From Lepeophtheirus salmonis (lineage: Eukaryota; Arthropoda; Copepoda; Siphonostomatoida; Caligidae), in contig NC_052135.2 in assembly GCF_016086655.4 (NCBI RefSeq), positions 23,898,363-23,962,362 on the forward strand: DNA of 64,000 nucleotides. Direction: 5' to 3'. Shown one piece after another: positions 31,826 through 45,299 of the stretch; the first letter of the stretch is position 1, and each line of letters begins with the position of its first letter. The notes beneath the pieces were generated by a model. That model had not been told where the DNA came from, searched no databases, and saw only the letters and a list, made by a program, of their open reading frames with translations. The translations under genes were made by a program, and so were the position numbers.

Positions 31826-34453
31826 GTAAAATATTGTACAAGACATCTATCTTTATTGACTTTCTCAACTTATTTTCATAAAGGGGAAAAAAGGCCTAAA
31901 ATCAATTGGGTGCTACCCACTTATCCCCAACTGTGGAACTATTCTCCATTTAATATTAGTGGCCATGTACAAAGTATGAACATAAGTTTTTGGTATTTAT
32001 GATCCCCTCGCAAATATTCGTATGTGGTACATATTTCTTTAACCACCTCCTCGCCTTCCGCACATTATAACTTGTATCAACTCCTCCTATCTGTGTACGT
32101 AATTTGTACATTGTCCCTTAGAGTTCAATATTTGATTAAATTTTAATATAACAAATTTTATAGGTCTAATAAGGGGAAAAGTAAAAAATCGACAGTTGAC
32201 TTTGGGAATACATTTTGGCTTTAAAAAAGCATTTAAATAAAATTTATTTAGATAATATGTGTTTTTATTTTTACTATTTTGGTGCGCTAACATAAAAAAT
32301 CACAAACAAAAATAAATACGTTGTTTTTTTATTCATATGTTCATAGAGCCAAATATTTCAAAAACATATCTGAGTTAATTACTTACTTTGCAATCAAATT
32401 TGTGAGAAATTTGCAGATAACCAAGATTTTATTTATTTATATTTTCGAAATTTTATCCATAATAGCCACTTTTAAATCAAATCTATCAATTTCCCATTTT
32501 TTTTCATGAGGATAAATTTTGGCTATTTCAAGTGCAATTTGCGACACACACAAAGGGGTTAATAAGAATATTTTTGATAAAATTTGATAACAATTTGTAG
32601 AATTTGACGAATACCAATGCAATCCGCACTCTATTTTGAAGAAAATATCATTGTGGCTTGATTTTGTGTTGATCAACAACATATTGAAATCACAAGCAAA
32701 TGAAACAAAGAAATATCCTAGGCAGAATCTTTCAATTCCTTATACTTTGAGAGTCAGGGAATCAAATCTCAATATGTTTTGTTATTGTCATATTAATTTA
32801 TATCCATGTCCTACTTATCTCTCTATCGTAACAAGCCCACTCAACTTATTATTAGAGATTTGATTTGTATAGAGAAAAAAACCACATTTTAGAGATTGGA
32901 AAAGAAAAAACGGTTGGTGCGTGTTCTCCTTTTTGTTCATTATTTATTCAATAGTGTTGTCCTGGTGTTATCATCCATCTTTAAAGGAAGAATGTCCTCT
33001 TATCTTTTGTATACTTTTTTTAAAATGCATAATTGATGATAAAACATATAAATATATTTAAGTATAACTATAACATTTTTCTAACAACATTTATTTTTTA
33101 AATGTAGTAATAGTATTAGTTCATGTTGCCCCCCTACCTCAAAAAATCATGCAACAAGCAGCTGAAGTTAATAAGGGACTTGATACAGTACTAACATAAG
33201 TCTCACTTCCGCTTTCTTCTTGCGCTCTCCAAAAATCCCACCTTACATGTTATACGTACATATAAGAGAAGGGAACCTATCAAACATTTACATAGTGAGG
33301 AGAAATTGTGTTAGTCTCACAAGGTAATTAAGTTTATTTATAATGTCATTAAAAACTGACCTCGGGAGCTTCTTTGTCTCGTTACAGAGACAGGGAATGA
33401 ACAAGTAGCAAACTGATAAGATAAAGTAACTTGCAATACGAGTACATTCAAACTGTACCTGACTTGCTCAAGTATTTCTTGTTCTCACATAATTATATAT
33501 AATGATTATAATGTTCCAGGGAATGATTTACCTTTATTTATTAGTCGTGTGATCAAATTTGAAGGGGGAACAGAATGACTGCGCACTCTAACTCATACAC
33601 AACACACTCTTATCAAAACTGTCAAATAAGAACAAGCAACAAATAGAAGTATTGAAACGTCAGATTCACAAAGCAATAGTGATAAGTTTACTTCATAAGA
33701 ATAATTAACAGTTGTCCGTTTCAAAGTTAACTGAGTAAAAAAAATATTCCACAAGTCTACATTACAATGCTGTTTCTTTTCCAATGTACATACATACACT
33801 ACAGGAGCGGCTACATAGTGTGTTTCTTACTAACTTATTGATACGTATAGAAGTGTGTACAGTCTACAATAATATTTCAGCCATGTATGTTCATACATAT
33901 GTATATTGTGAGTCTTTTGTAGGAATCAACAACATTTGCGAAACAGCATGTACATTTCATACTATAATTTAAATTTATAAATATATATTTAGCAGCTGTA
34001 CTCGTACATAGGCGATTAGAGTAAATTGTTGTTTACTCTATGTAAGCTGTTAAAAAGGCAAGAGTATACTTACCAATAAAAAAAGGAAATTAAGATGTAT
34101 CGTTATATCAATGGGTTAACCCAGTGCCTGAGAATAGGAGAGTCTGGACATTGTACAGCTGAAATGTCAGTTGACTCAGAAAACATATCTCTAAAAACCG
34201 CGTTTAAAAGAATAGAAGTCATTACTTATTAATAAGAATAATTTCCCGTGTGAAAATCCCTGTTTATGCTGCTTTTGGATACCGATTTAACCATATTATT
34301 TTTTTTTGTTTTCCAAAAGATTTACACCAAAATAAGGCTAGGTTACGTGTTCTGAGGCGGAAAACTATGAACGGAAAGGCTCGTCTGTTTTATATTCTGC
34401 TTACTCCAAAGATATTTTATATTCAATAAATCAAAAATTGCTGTAATCCCCAG

Positions 34454-34692
34454 CAAATTTTCTTATTCTAAAGAAGCAAAACCAAAAAAACCACTTAACT
34501 CCATGAAGTTATATGATCAATCACTGTTTAGCTCAGATAAAGACTCGGTATCCACCAAAAAAATTTCTCAAGTCGGAAAAGTTGGAGATACTTCATCTGG
34601 AAATGACACAGAACTGGGAAGTTGTATAATCCTTGAACACTCTTATGCCAATTCAACAGGTACTGGAGTGACATCATATGGTCTTATACCAG
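34454..34692 (+). CDS. Candidate penultimate exon, unidentified host gene
   Basis: Acceptor GCTGTAATCCCCAG (ending 34,453) and donor CCAG/GTATGC. The frame is open throughout: KFSYSKEAKPKKPLN, then LYDQSLFSSDKDSVSTKK, GDTSSGNDTELGS, YANSTGTGVTSYGLIP. Ser/Thr-rich and polar, like a disordered cytoplasmic tail. It leaves one base, which joins in phase with the exon at 35,638. I do not recognise the protein. A mariner relic lies in the intron that follows. Confidence 0.45.
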
Positions 34693-34759
34693 GTATGCAC
34701 CTATGAAATGAGACTTTTTTTAAAATTTTAAACGTTTATTGTAAAAAAAAGTTACAAAT

Positions 34760-35386
34760 TTAATTTTCAAAGTATGAACCTTCGCATGGCATATACTTTC
34801 CGCATCTTTCAGGCAATTTATGGATGGTTTTCCATAAAAATTGTTCGTCTTTGGTTGCCAATCAAATATCGATCCATTTTTTGGCTTCAGTGTGAGAATC
34901 GAAGCGTAAATAATTGAGTGTGTGTCCCATCGATGCAAACAAGGGATAGTTGGAAGGTACCAGGTATGGTGATTAAGCTGCGTGAGCAAGAAGTTTCCAG
35001 TTGTACGATTCAACAAGCTGGCGCGTGGCTATAGATCGATGCGGTAGTGTATTGTCATGAAGGAAAATTACCGTGTGTTGTCTGGCTTCATATTTTGGGC
35101 GTTTTGGCGTATAGCATGGTTCAAATCGGTCAATTGTTGTTGGTAGCGATCACCATTAACGGTTTGACTGGGTTGTAGAAGGTCATACTATGTGACACCA
35201 CACTGGTCCCAGAACACATACAGCATTGTCCTCTTTCCAAAGCGATCTTGCCTTGCCGTGGGTTAGACTTTCTTGCGCCTAAAGCACTGTGATCTGCTTA
35301 GAAAATGTGCACCGTAAGCTTCCACAAGCATTTGAGGGGCTTGAGAAGGGTTTTTCTTCAATTGGTAACAGAAAATCAAAGATGTT
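34760..35386 (-). pseudogene. Mariner (DD34D-type) transposase relic
   Basis: Minus-strand order: FCYQLKKNPSQAPQMLVEAY (N-terminal helix-turn-helix region), a jump, then RTMLYVFWDQCGV, LLQPSQTVNGDRYQQQL, a FLHDN block, YLVPSNYPLF, KDEQFLWKTIHKLPER and a last EGSYFEN before TAA at 34,762-34,760. These are mariner blocks in order. The third catalytic Asp (normally PSDYHLF) reads PSN. Several frameshifts; the linker between DNA-binding and catalytic parts is deleted. It lies in the intron of the candidate gene at 34,454-35,699, in antisense. Confidence 0.88.
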
Positions 35387-35637
35387 TATAGGCACAAAAT
35401 TAATCATTTTTACGAGCTAAAAAAGTGCGTTGTTGAATGAAACTATACAAACAATGAATTAAATATCGTTGACACATGTCAAAATAAGCCTTCAGAGTTT
35501 TGGACAGGTTTATAACGTCTAACTTGCGACACCTGAATTGTTTATATAATTTAATTTGTAAATTAATATATGTAGGTATGTTAAAGGATTTCAAAAAAAT
35601 TAGATTTGAAGGAGATAATTAAATTTATTTGATGCAG

Positions 35638-35699
35638 CTTTTTCTGGTGATTTCAGTGATGCCAGTATTTCAAATATTTATTCTATGGGAACAGAGTAA
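35638..35699 (+). CDS. Candidate terminal exon, unidentified host gene
   Basis: Acceptor TTTGATGCAG, then two bases completing an Ala codon with the previous exon (G + CT), then FSGDFSDASISNIYSMGTE and TAA at 35,697-35,699. Short, and the case rests on phase and a plausible composition. No clear AATAAA within the next 100 bp. Confidence 0.35.
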
Positions 35700-38600
35700 T
35701 TTTATGGTTTTCGATTGGGAAGTCCACTTTCCTTTCTCCGCTTCAAATTACAAAAACTGGTGAAATGTCTGTTATAAACTTTGAGGCCATAATTATCTCC
35801 TTATTTAATTAATATAAATATATATTTACATGTAAGTTGGCTTCTTCATGTACATCATTTTTTCATCCGAGTCGTACGTAGAGATCCTTAAATGTACATT
35901 GTAAATAATTTTTCTTAGTCGAAGTTGCCATGCTTCTGATTCCAATTCCTGATGCTCCGAGATTAATCCAATTCATGGTACCTGTAACCTAAGACGTCGT
36001 CGAATCCAATATAAGTCCATTAAAATAAATGTATACTATTAAAAATCAACTTTGACTTCCTTCCTTTGAAAGCTTTGACGCACCTTGTCGCCTCTATGAA
36101 TTTATTTGACCCCGTATAGATCAAATACATAGAGTGATGATACTAAACAATAGCAAATTCTGTGACGTCACGACAACAGACAAGAGAAAAATGATTTTTG
36201 ACTAAAACAGTAGAAAACATAGTATTTCCGACTATAATTAAGCTCCAACAATTTATTTAGTATTAGTTATCTGTCTAAAATATAATTGTTTTTTGAAAAA
36301 TAATTAGGCCTTTCAATTTATTAATGTTCATGTCTTTGATTGCTCTCCTAAATCAAACGATATTTTCAATCTACTTCAAAATTTTATGCAGGCATAAAAT
36401 TTTATCATTTGAGAAAACTTGAATAGGAGAGGATTTAAAAGGACACAGTTTGGAGAATACTAAAGAATCAATAATTATTTATTCTTTAATTGAGTTATAG
36501 TCAGAATAATTCCCCAAAACCATCATTAATATATTGGAAGGCTAAATAAAGTTATGTATAAATTTAAAAATTGGAATAAAATATTAATATACTTTATAAA
36601 ATGATCTTCTTAAAAATACTTCATTAACCTAATGAAATCTCTAAATTTATATAATTATGGTAATAAATACACAATAGCAAAAAATGAAATATTTTTTCAT
36701 CACCTTCTATGTTTTGGTCACTTTTTTTTTTAATTGGTTAACTTCTTTTTCACCTATAAAGTAATCACTAGAAATTGTGCTCACGAAAGACTCTCCATAA
36801 TAAAGAGTATTTGTTGGAGAGTTGTGAGCTTAAATTCTTTTAAGACTTAGAGTATCATAGAAAATGGATAATGTTGTAATTCCTGCCTATATGTTTTCTA
36901 GATGGATTGAATGGGGTCTAATGGGTTTATTTTTGCGTTTGGGGTTTTTTTTTTTTTTTAATTGGGTGAACTTTTCAAATATTTGATGTTTTCATGTTGG
37001 CATTACTTATCTTAGTCATCAATTTCCAGTAAGCAGCATTGATTTGTAATTGTAAATAATCTAGAAAAATTTGGATTTAATAAAAAAGTCTAAAAATATA
37101 TACCCATTCGAAGTCACATATGTTTTGAAATGAGTATATCCGTTTTTTGTTTCACAGCTTCAACAATTTATAATTTTAAAACACTGCTTATTTTTATTTA
37201 AAGACTATTAGCTTCACTTTGATACAAAAGTTAATTACATTTCAGTTTACCTTTTTGTGTAGATGTTCATTTAAAAAATATATATATAATCTGAAGAATT
37301 TCTCATTTTTTATTTTGTATCTTTGAAAAATGCAGTATTTAATCGGAAGGAAGATGTAAATCCGATAAGGGAGAGAGAGATATATGTATTCATTGGAGGA
37401 AGGAAATTAGAAAGAGTGACCCTATAGATTGTTTTGACTGACGTCATAAGTGTATCCTAATTCAAGGATAGGCTCAAAGTTGATATTTTTACTATATAAA
37501 TTGGACAAATTTGTAAATTATTTATTTATCGTCATATTATATACCTTTTGTCAGCTGTAAGCTTTGCTCAATCATACGTGCATCTTGTTGCATCTATGTA
37601 TTTCTTTCTCTGTGGTATCAATATATACATACAAAATAAACAAAAACCATACTTGCTTGTCCAAAAACAAACTAAATACGTGTATGAATGGTTTGTAGAT
37701 CTTTTGAAAGAGTGGCTGCCATAGCATAACAATGTTATACTTATTTTAAAAAATATCTAACTATTTGATCAAAATTTATACATGAACAGCTGTATATTTT
37801 TTTTGTCCATCTTCCTATTCTGTGAACTTACACTTGCTCAGCCTATCTTCTCCTCCAAAATTGTGTCAAATGTATTTAATTGAGATGATATATTTCTTTT
37901 CTGAAAAATATAGAGTTGTCTCGTAGTATTAAAAAGGTTTCTCCAATAATTTATGTTTCTAACATACTGTATATTAATTTTAATTAGCCAGATATAGAAA
38001 CATGAGTCATTAACTACATATTTATTTGATTTATTCTATGAAATAATGTTGAAGGTGGCTTGAAATATGAAATTTATTTTTACTGAAAAGTGATTTTACT
38101 TAGTAGGGCAGACCAGGGACAATTGCAACATAATTTTAGCTAAGCTAGCTCAAAGCTCAAATAACATAACAATTGTTTAATATAATACAGATTAATTTTG
38201 CAAAAATTAAAAAATTAAAAAAAATGATATATGTACCCTTTTCTTCTGAATATTCGATTAAAACTAATTTTTAGGCGTTATTACAAAATATTCTATAAGA
38301 GCAATATTTTTTTTATAATAATGCAGTCAGTTTGGCAATATTTTGAGCATAACTTACATCATTTGAATTATTACATATTATGCTATCAGTTTATTTAATT
38401 TTATCAAAGTTTAAAACTTACTCATTGAGTAGGAATTTGAGATGTTGTAAGGCTCAGTGCTACAACTGTTGAAGTTTTACTCATATTGTTGATTCTTTGT
38501 TATTTCATGAATACTCGTTTGTCCTGAAGAGTAAATTTTCCAATCAATGTATAATACCTATTGATCTCTGATCTATTGTATAAATCTTATTATAACAAGT

Positions 38601-41600
38601 ACTGCTCAATGGGAGCCAGGGGGATGGCCACTAAAGATATGGCAGTGCTTATATCCAGATCCGAAGTATCTGGATACGGTACAAGTAAACTTTTATTATC
38701 CAGGATCCGAACCATCTTCAGGTACTTGAACTTTTATTGATCTTAAAATGCTTACAGTATGGTTTACAGAAATACTCGTATGCTCAGGCAAGTTAGCCTT
38801 AATCGATAGATATTGCTGCCTTGAGTGTTAAATTCAATATATATATAAATATATATTCATGCGAACTAAGTAATTACTTAGAAGAGCGGGCCTTCTTAAA
38901 TTAAAATTGGGCACTTTGTCACGCCATGTGCTCATAGCTGATAATAATGGCAACTGACTGAAAATTGATTCAACAACAACATTACTACGCCGAACTAACA
39001 TTCAAATTCCTTTTGAGTGTATTTCTTTTTCTATGATGCAGTCATTCATATTTAGATTTGGAACTACATTTGTGGAATGAGGGTAATATCAGTATTTATT
39101 TTACATACATGGCAGAAATATGTTCTTTTAGTGCTGTAAAATATAAATGGTGAACTATTAGATCGGTAATTTAAATGCATAAACAATTTAAGCAATATTA
39201 TAATATATGTATACTTTTTATTTTCTTAGGACAATTCCTCATCGATATTGCTGATCATAAAATAGAAGAAAAAACAAAGAATTGTAAATTTAAAAGAATC
39301 TTCGAAATATTTATATCTCATTCTATTATCTATTATTTCTGCAACGAATACTTAAATTTAAAATTGTATAATTATAAATCAGCTACATGATTAGGATTGT
39401 GAATTCAAGGCACTTTTTATGATGCGTGTTACCTATAGCCTCTTTGGAAAATAAAAAAAACTCTTTAGATTGCCAACCAGAAACAAATATCGGAAGGGTT
39501 ATGGTCATGATTTATAAAAATCTAATTATTAATTACAAAGTAGTCACTTTTGCATGAAAGACAAATAGTAACACTGAAGATGCGTTCCGGAGTTATAATG
39601 TTAATTCATATAAGCATTTAAATTTTAGTATTTCCTACCTTCACCCTTTACAGTTATATTTATATTTTTTACAACTATACTCATTTTCATTCAAGAAGGC
39701 TTATAAAAATAAATATAGTTCTAGAAAATATGAGATTGACGAGCACAATAATTTTTTTATTGTACTACCTGGATTGTGTTTTTTACAAGCTGTTATCATT
39801 ATTCTTGAAGAGAGAACATCTAAGCACAAAGTAACTACTAGTGCCCGTGAAAGATGAAGAGTAACACTGATGATTTGTTGCAGAATTATAACAGAAAGTC
39901 CTTGACAAAGTCAAGAAGAATTGAGGTAATTATTACATATGTCCTTGAAAGTTACAAAGTAGGATTTGTGTTTATTTGCTTTCTAATCTTATCTAATAAA
40001 ACGCCATGACAACTAAGCTGCTCTACTCTAAAACATTCGTTAAATAGTCAAGATATCGATGTTGATTTTTTGTTTCTTTTTCTTTAACATATCAGCAGGT
40101 CATAAAACTAAAAATTTATAAATCAACCTTTATGATCCTTAGAATAAATTAATTTGTCATCAAAGTTAACTCTTAATGTCTGACTATTTCATTTTTAAAC
40201 ATAGTGATATGATCATCTATGTCCTTAAATTTACTAAGAAACAAATTTAACAATTCTTACTTAACCTTTTTTTAAATTAGGTAGCTTTCACACCTATTGT
40301 TATCTCTATTTTTGTTTATTTAATTAGGGGTCATAAAGGTACGTTATTTATAAAGAGTGTTGTAACTAAAAAAATACTTCATTATTGACATACTTCTTAT
40401 TTGAGTTGATTTTTCTTTTATCGTCACTTCATTTGTTTAAAAATAAGAATGTACCTTTGTGAAATAATGAATCAATTAACTGACAGCACAATTTAGTAAA
40501 ATACATAAAATTAGTGTTGTGTCTAGTTCTTAAAGATTGAATCGAGTCCTTAAATTAGAAATGAAAAAAAAGAAGAAAAAGAATGGAAATATTTAGCGAA
40601 CCACGGATATATGCCCACTTCCAATTTAATAATTTGAAAACAATATAAATATTTAGGGAGTACTTTGGTTCCAAAGGAAATTGATGCTGGTATTGTAGGT
40701 TTTAAAAGTCCTTAATACGGGACATAAAATCTGTACCCTCTTTAAAGATAATCCCTAATTTTATCCAAGGGATCTACATCTACAAGACATCATTTTGAAA
40801 AGTCTGTATTGCTAAAGTAAAGTATATCTGAATGTGTGTAAGTATATACTCCGTACAGTCATTTTTGAGTGTATCTTAGAACTTTGTAGATAATTAATCT
40901 ATATAATAATAATGCAATCTAGCTTGCCCATCATATTTAGAAGAAAAAAAAATAGAGCTAATATTTATAGTGGTATAAAAACTGTAACTAAAAATCAATG
41001 ACATCTTGCAAGTGTTAAGATCAGCTCATATTTTATACAGCTCATGTCTGTTTAGATTTGTAGAAAATATGAATTGAGCAATGCCTCATTTTTAACAATG
41101 AGTGAGTGTAGCTAAAGCTCACATTAAAAAAAAGCTGAATAAAAAATTATGATGCCTCTGTTGGTAACCTAAACAATGTTTTTGTATTTTCAAGCTGATA
41201 CAATTATTCTTTTAGTGTTGAGGAGATTTCTTCATGGCATTGACATAATTACATTACATTATGTGCTCATAAAAATGTAAAGTAACACTGAGGATCTTCC
41301 ATGTTAATAAAGTGGTGGTTGTCTGCTGGGTCGACCCCTAATAGCTCCGGGCAATGGGGGTTACTACCGAGCTAGTATTATAATCATGTATTCGTACCTC
41401 AGCATACCAATGTACCTGACTAATACAAATATACATGATGATATTATTTAGCAACGATTATTCAAAGGGACAACTTATATCCGATTCGAACAGGGTCTCA
41501 AAATTTTGAAATCGTTACCTCTGTATTGTATTGTTTATTAGTAAGGGATGTTTAAATTTTTCGAGGAGTTGGAAAAGGATTGTAAATTATAATAGTCCAA

Positions 41601-43988
41601 TATGTAGTTTCGGAAGTGTTGTCAACTAAATTTAACTTGCTTAGGTTATGGTATCAAAGAATTACACATAGTAGTGCAGTATCTATTGATATTATATTCT
41701 AGGGTTACCTAGCCTTTTATATTTTTCTTTTTGTAATCTGTTAATTCATATTTCGCTAATACTTATTAATTATTATATACATCCATTGAATTAATAATTT
41801 TATCGAAATAAGTATAAATGACAGAGTGTGAAATGACACAAATTCTAAGCGAAACCCCTGAATTGATAAAAAATCAAATACTATATTACACCTTTTTTGA
41901 GTTCATAATACGTAGAGTCAGCTGCGCTAAATCATACAAGAGTCAATTTATAAAAATGAATCAAAACAGCTCAAAAAAAAAAAAAAAACCTACATTTGGT
42001 TTATTTCAAAAAGCGAGCCTTGAGCACTGCGTGACTGTATAAGTTGTGTTAGTAAGGAATCTTTCTCCATTACTCTAAAAAATTTATTGCAGTATTGACA
42101 ATGCATATTATCATTTGTCACGTTATACATCTTTCTTTTTTTATTGTACATTCAATATTACTTTTATTCTTAAAATTTAGAATATTATATTATTTTAGAG
42201 GCAATAAACAATAGAAAAATAAATGCCAGATTTTTTATAGGACAGCAATTTGTTTTTCTTAAAAATATATTGCAAATAAAAAATTCTGTTGTAACTTCGA
42301 AACTATCATAAAATGAGGTATGTAGTCTTCTTATTGGGGGAATTTCTGCCTCTTTTGAATCACATCAGTATGTCTTGTTCGGGATCTCCCGGATGGGGAG
42401 TTATAATGCACCCAGGTACAAATTTATTTCCGTGATTTTGATTAACACCAAAGTCAATATGATAGCTTGATGTATCATTTCTCACATTCCTAGCATACGA
42501 AGTCCAAAGAGCTTGTAAAAATACATCAATTTTATTTACTTAATTATAATTCAAATTCGGATATGATATGTTTATATGTAAAACTTTTATCTCTAGTAAT
42601 GACTTATAAATATATAATGCTGTCCACTTCTCCGTCTAGTCGACTCTGAATATCATCCTATCCCTTGTCAACCTTGGACGTCTCCATGTTTTTGCGACGC
42701 TCAAGGTAGATATTTTTCCTAAGTTGAACGATGTGTTACATGTAATAAAAAAATTATGGGGAATTATTAACAATTCAAGATTCACAATAAAACCTAACTA
42801 AAGAAATGAGGCGGATCGTAATTATGAATGATTTATGAGGGATAAGAATATACAATATTAATTGGAAATTGAAGATACATTTTGCAACATTAATTTTTTA
42901 TACAAAATCCGGAATATGATAATTTGTTAAGGTTGAGCGATTAAAAATCGAATTGACTTGGAGTATTTTTATATTAAAAATCGACTCACAATTAAACTTG
43001 AGTCAAAAAAATTAGCGACTCAAGTCAAGGACTTCTCGATTATGTACTGTCCATCAATTGTCTGATTTCTATTTTTCTTTTGTCACACTAAATGAATCTT
43101 TCGAAATATTCATTTTTTATTTTTTTTGTTGTATCAATGCAAAGACAAGGCCAATTGTATTGCACAATAGTATTTATCATAATTTCAAACTGATTTTGAA
43201 TTTGTACTCATTTTATGCCTTTTAATATATAGTAAAAATATGAATAATGACGCAGAAGTATTACAGGCTTAATGTAGACACTTTTGAGTAATTAATTATA
43301 GGTTGTATTAATTCAATTTACAATCTTATCAAAATGGGCATGTTTCTATTTATAGTATTTTCTCCACCACTTTATTTATAACCGTTGTACGTGTTAGAAA
43401 AAGAAAAAAGAAATAGGATCTTACTTTTGCTCCGGAAACTGAGATCATTTCATGATTATTTTTATTTATCAACCTTGTATAAATATTAATCGAGCAAAAT
43501 TCATTTTTGAATGTGCACTTAATATCTAAAGGTTGGTTCACTAGATTTATTGCACATGCAAAGTCTTCCCCATTTTTTTTTTTGTTATTATTATTAAACT
43601 TAGTTCCATAGGACATTTTTGGGAAATAATAATAATATTAACAAAAAAATATATATCCAGTCAAAATGAATGCGTAAGAATATCTGTGAACTACGTGACT
43701 ACTTTATCCAAGAAATAACTAACGTCTATATAATATGTAATGTTATATACATGGACCATGGAAATTACAATGCACATCTCAAAGGAAGAAATTCACCGTA
43801 CTTTACATTTTTACTTCTTGAAAAGGAAAAACACAACGAAAACGATAAAAAAAAATTCCAATTTACCGAGTGGTACATTAAAATATGAACACTTTGAAAT
43901 TTAAACTTCAACAAGATATAATTTATTAATTAATTATAAATTTTATCAAATTAATACTATAAATAGATGAGCTCTCTTAATCATTAAT
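35700..43988. other. Long non-coding stretch
   Basis: No coding sequence recognised in about 8 kb. Repeats: an inverted copy of the 310-560 family at 39,965-40,060; three related blocks with AGTAACACTGAKGAT at 39,530-39,600, 39,820-39,895 and 41,255-41,300; an inverted AGCTTTAGCTACAC motif at 41,099-41,140; an AGTGTTG-type start at 40,510-40,560. A weak possible exon at 42,357-42,411 has a good acceptor and donor but no recognisable peptide. Confidence 0.4.
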
Positions 43989-44400
43989 TTAGTTGCCCTT
44001 AGCGGCAATGATGGGTTCCAGGTGGCGGCAGAATGCATTGCACCTACTGCGGATGTAGTTTTCTGTCATGGCGTCCTAGTGCTGGTTGTCAGTGGCTTTC
44101 AGGGCTTCGCTGTATGGAAGGGGGACGCTGCATGCCTTCCCCTTGCCATACACCCAAAAGGTATAGTCAAGGGGGTGGTCATTAGGGTTGAAGAAGAGCA
44201 ACAGTGTCAAAAACTATTTCAGAAGAGTCTTTCAACGGAGTAGAAGGGTTTCTTTCATTGCCAGTATCAAAAATGGCCTCATCACCCTCACAAGGCTCTA
44301 TCCACCACGAGATCTCTTGCATGGGCCCTCATGGAGAGGCGATTGGCGATTGTTTTATTTAAGTCCTCCATGTGCAGTTTGGCTTTATGATAGAGCCCTT
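43989..44400 (-). pseudogene. Internally deleted mariner-like transposase
   Basis: Minus strand: HMEDLNKTIANRLSMRAHAR then DLVVDRAL (N-terminal helix-turn-helix type), VRVMRPFLILAMKETLLLR, a jump, then HPLDYTFWVYGKGKACSVPL, PYSEALKATDNQH, DAMTENYIRSRCNAFCRHLE and PIIAAKGN before TAA at 43,991-43,989. The C-terminus, with the third Asp in PLDY, is well preserved; the first two catalytic Asp blocks are missing. Same architecture as the 20-kb copy but a different lineage. Confidence 0.85.
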
Positions 44401-45299
44401 TTCCCCCCAACATATTATTTCACTATTTTTCTTAAACTCTTATTATTCTTCCATTTTTTGAAGACAAAACAAATATTAATTGGCATAAGTACTGAGTAGT
44501 TACCCGTGAATGTGCTTATTAAAAACAGAGAGTAACGATCAGGGTTTTGGGGGGAGTTATTTTCTATATTATGAAATCAAGATTCATCTTTTAGCCTACA
44601 CCTAATTACTCTAGGCAATGCCTGGTACTACCACTTATTATATAATAGATTAGACCTATTCAAAAATAATCTTTTCTGAATTTTGATATATTTTCACATT
44701 TTTCCCATGCTTTAAGATGTGTGAAGCTTGAAAAGTATTTATTTATGCATCTAAGTATGTCTTATATCCTACCTCATCCCCCTTATAGCTTTTTAAAATG
44801 CTTTTTTTGATGATCTTGCGTAGTTTTTGGACAAAAAATATTGATAAAATACAAAAAATTGAATGCCAAAAAAGACATTAAACTAAAATACGGCTATTTT
44901 TGAATAGTGCTTTTAATATATTATAAGTATCAAAATTGCCCAGTACAATTAAGGTTAAAAGAAACAGTACTAACATTGTATACTCCCCTTTTTTAAGAAA
45001 ATAATGTTAATTTTTTCGAAAGATTAATCACTTACCTCCATTTCTTAATTTTATTAATTTTTTTAATACCAATTTGAAAAGCAGAATGGTATACAAGTTC
45101 CTAGAGTTCTATAAATAAAAACTTAAAAATCACAAAAAGTGATTATTTTTATTATCACTTTATTTATTAAATACAGTATTTTTCAAACAGTCAAGTTATT
45201 GCCTATTATATTCTACGGCTTGGGATTTTTAGTTATTATTTTTGGATAGTCAGTCATCATTTTTATTCTTCTCGCTGCGATACCCGAATATTATATATA
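44401..45299. other. Non-coding
   Basis: A block at about 44,600-44,640 (CCTAATTACTCTAGGCAATG) resembles one at about 41,330-41,370 (CCTAATAGCTCCGGGCAATG), both followed by GTACTACC or TTACTACC. Nothing else recognised. Confidence 0.35.
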
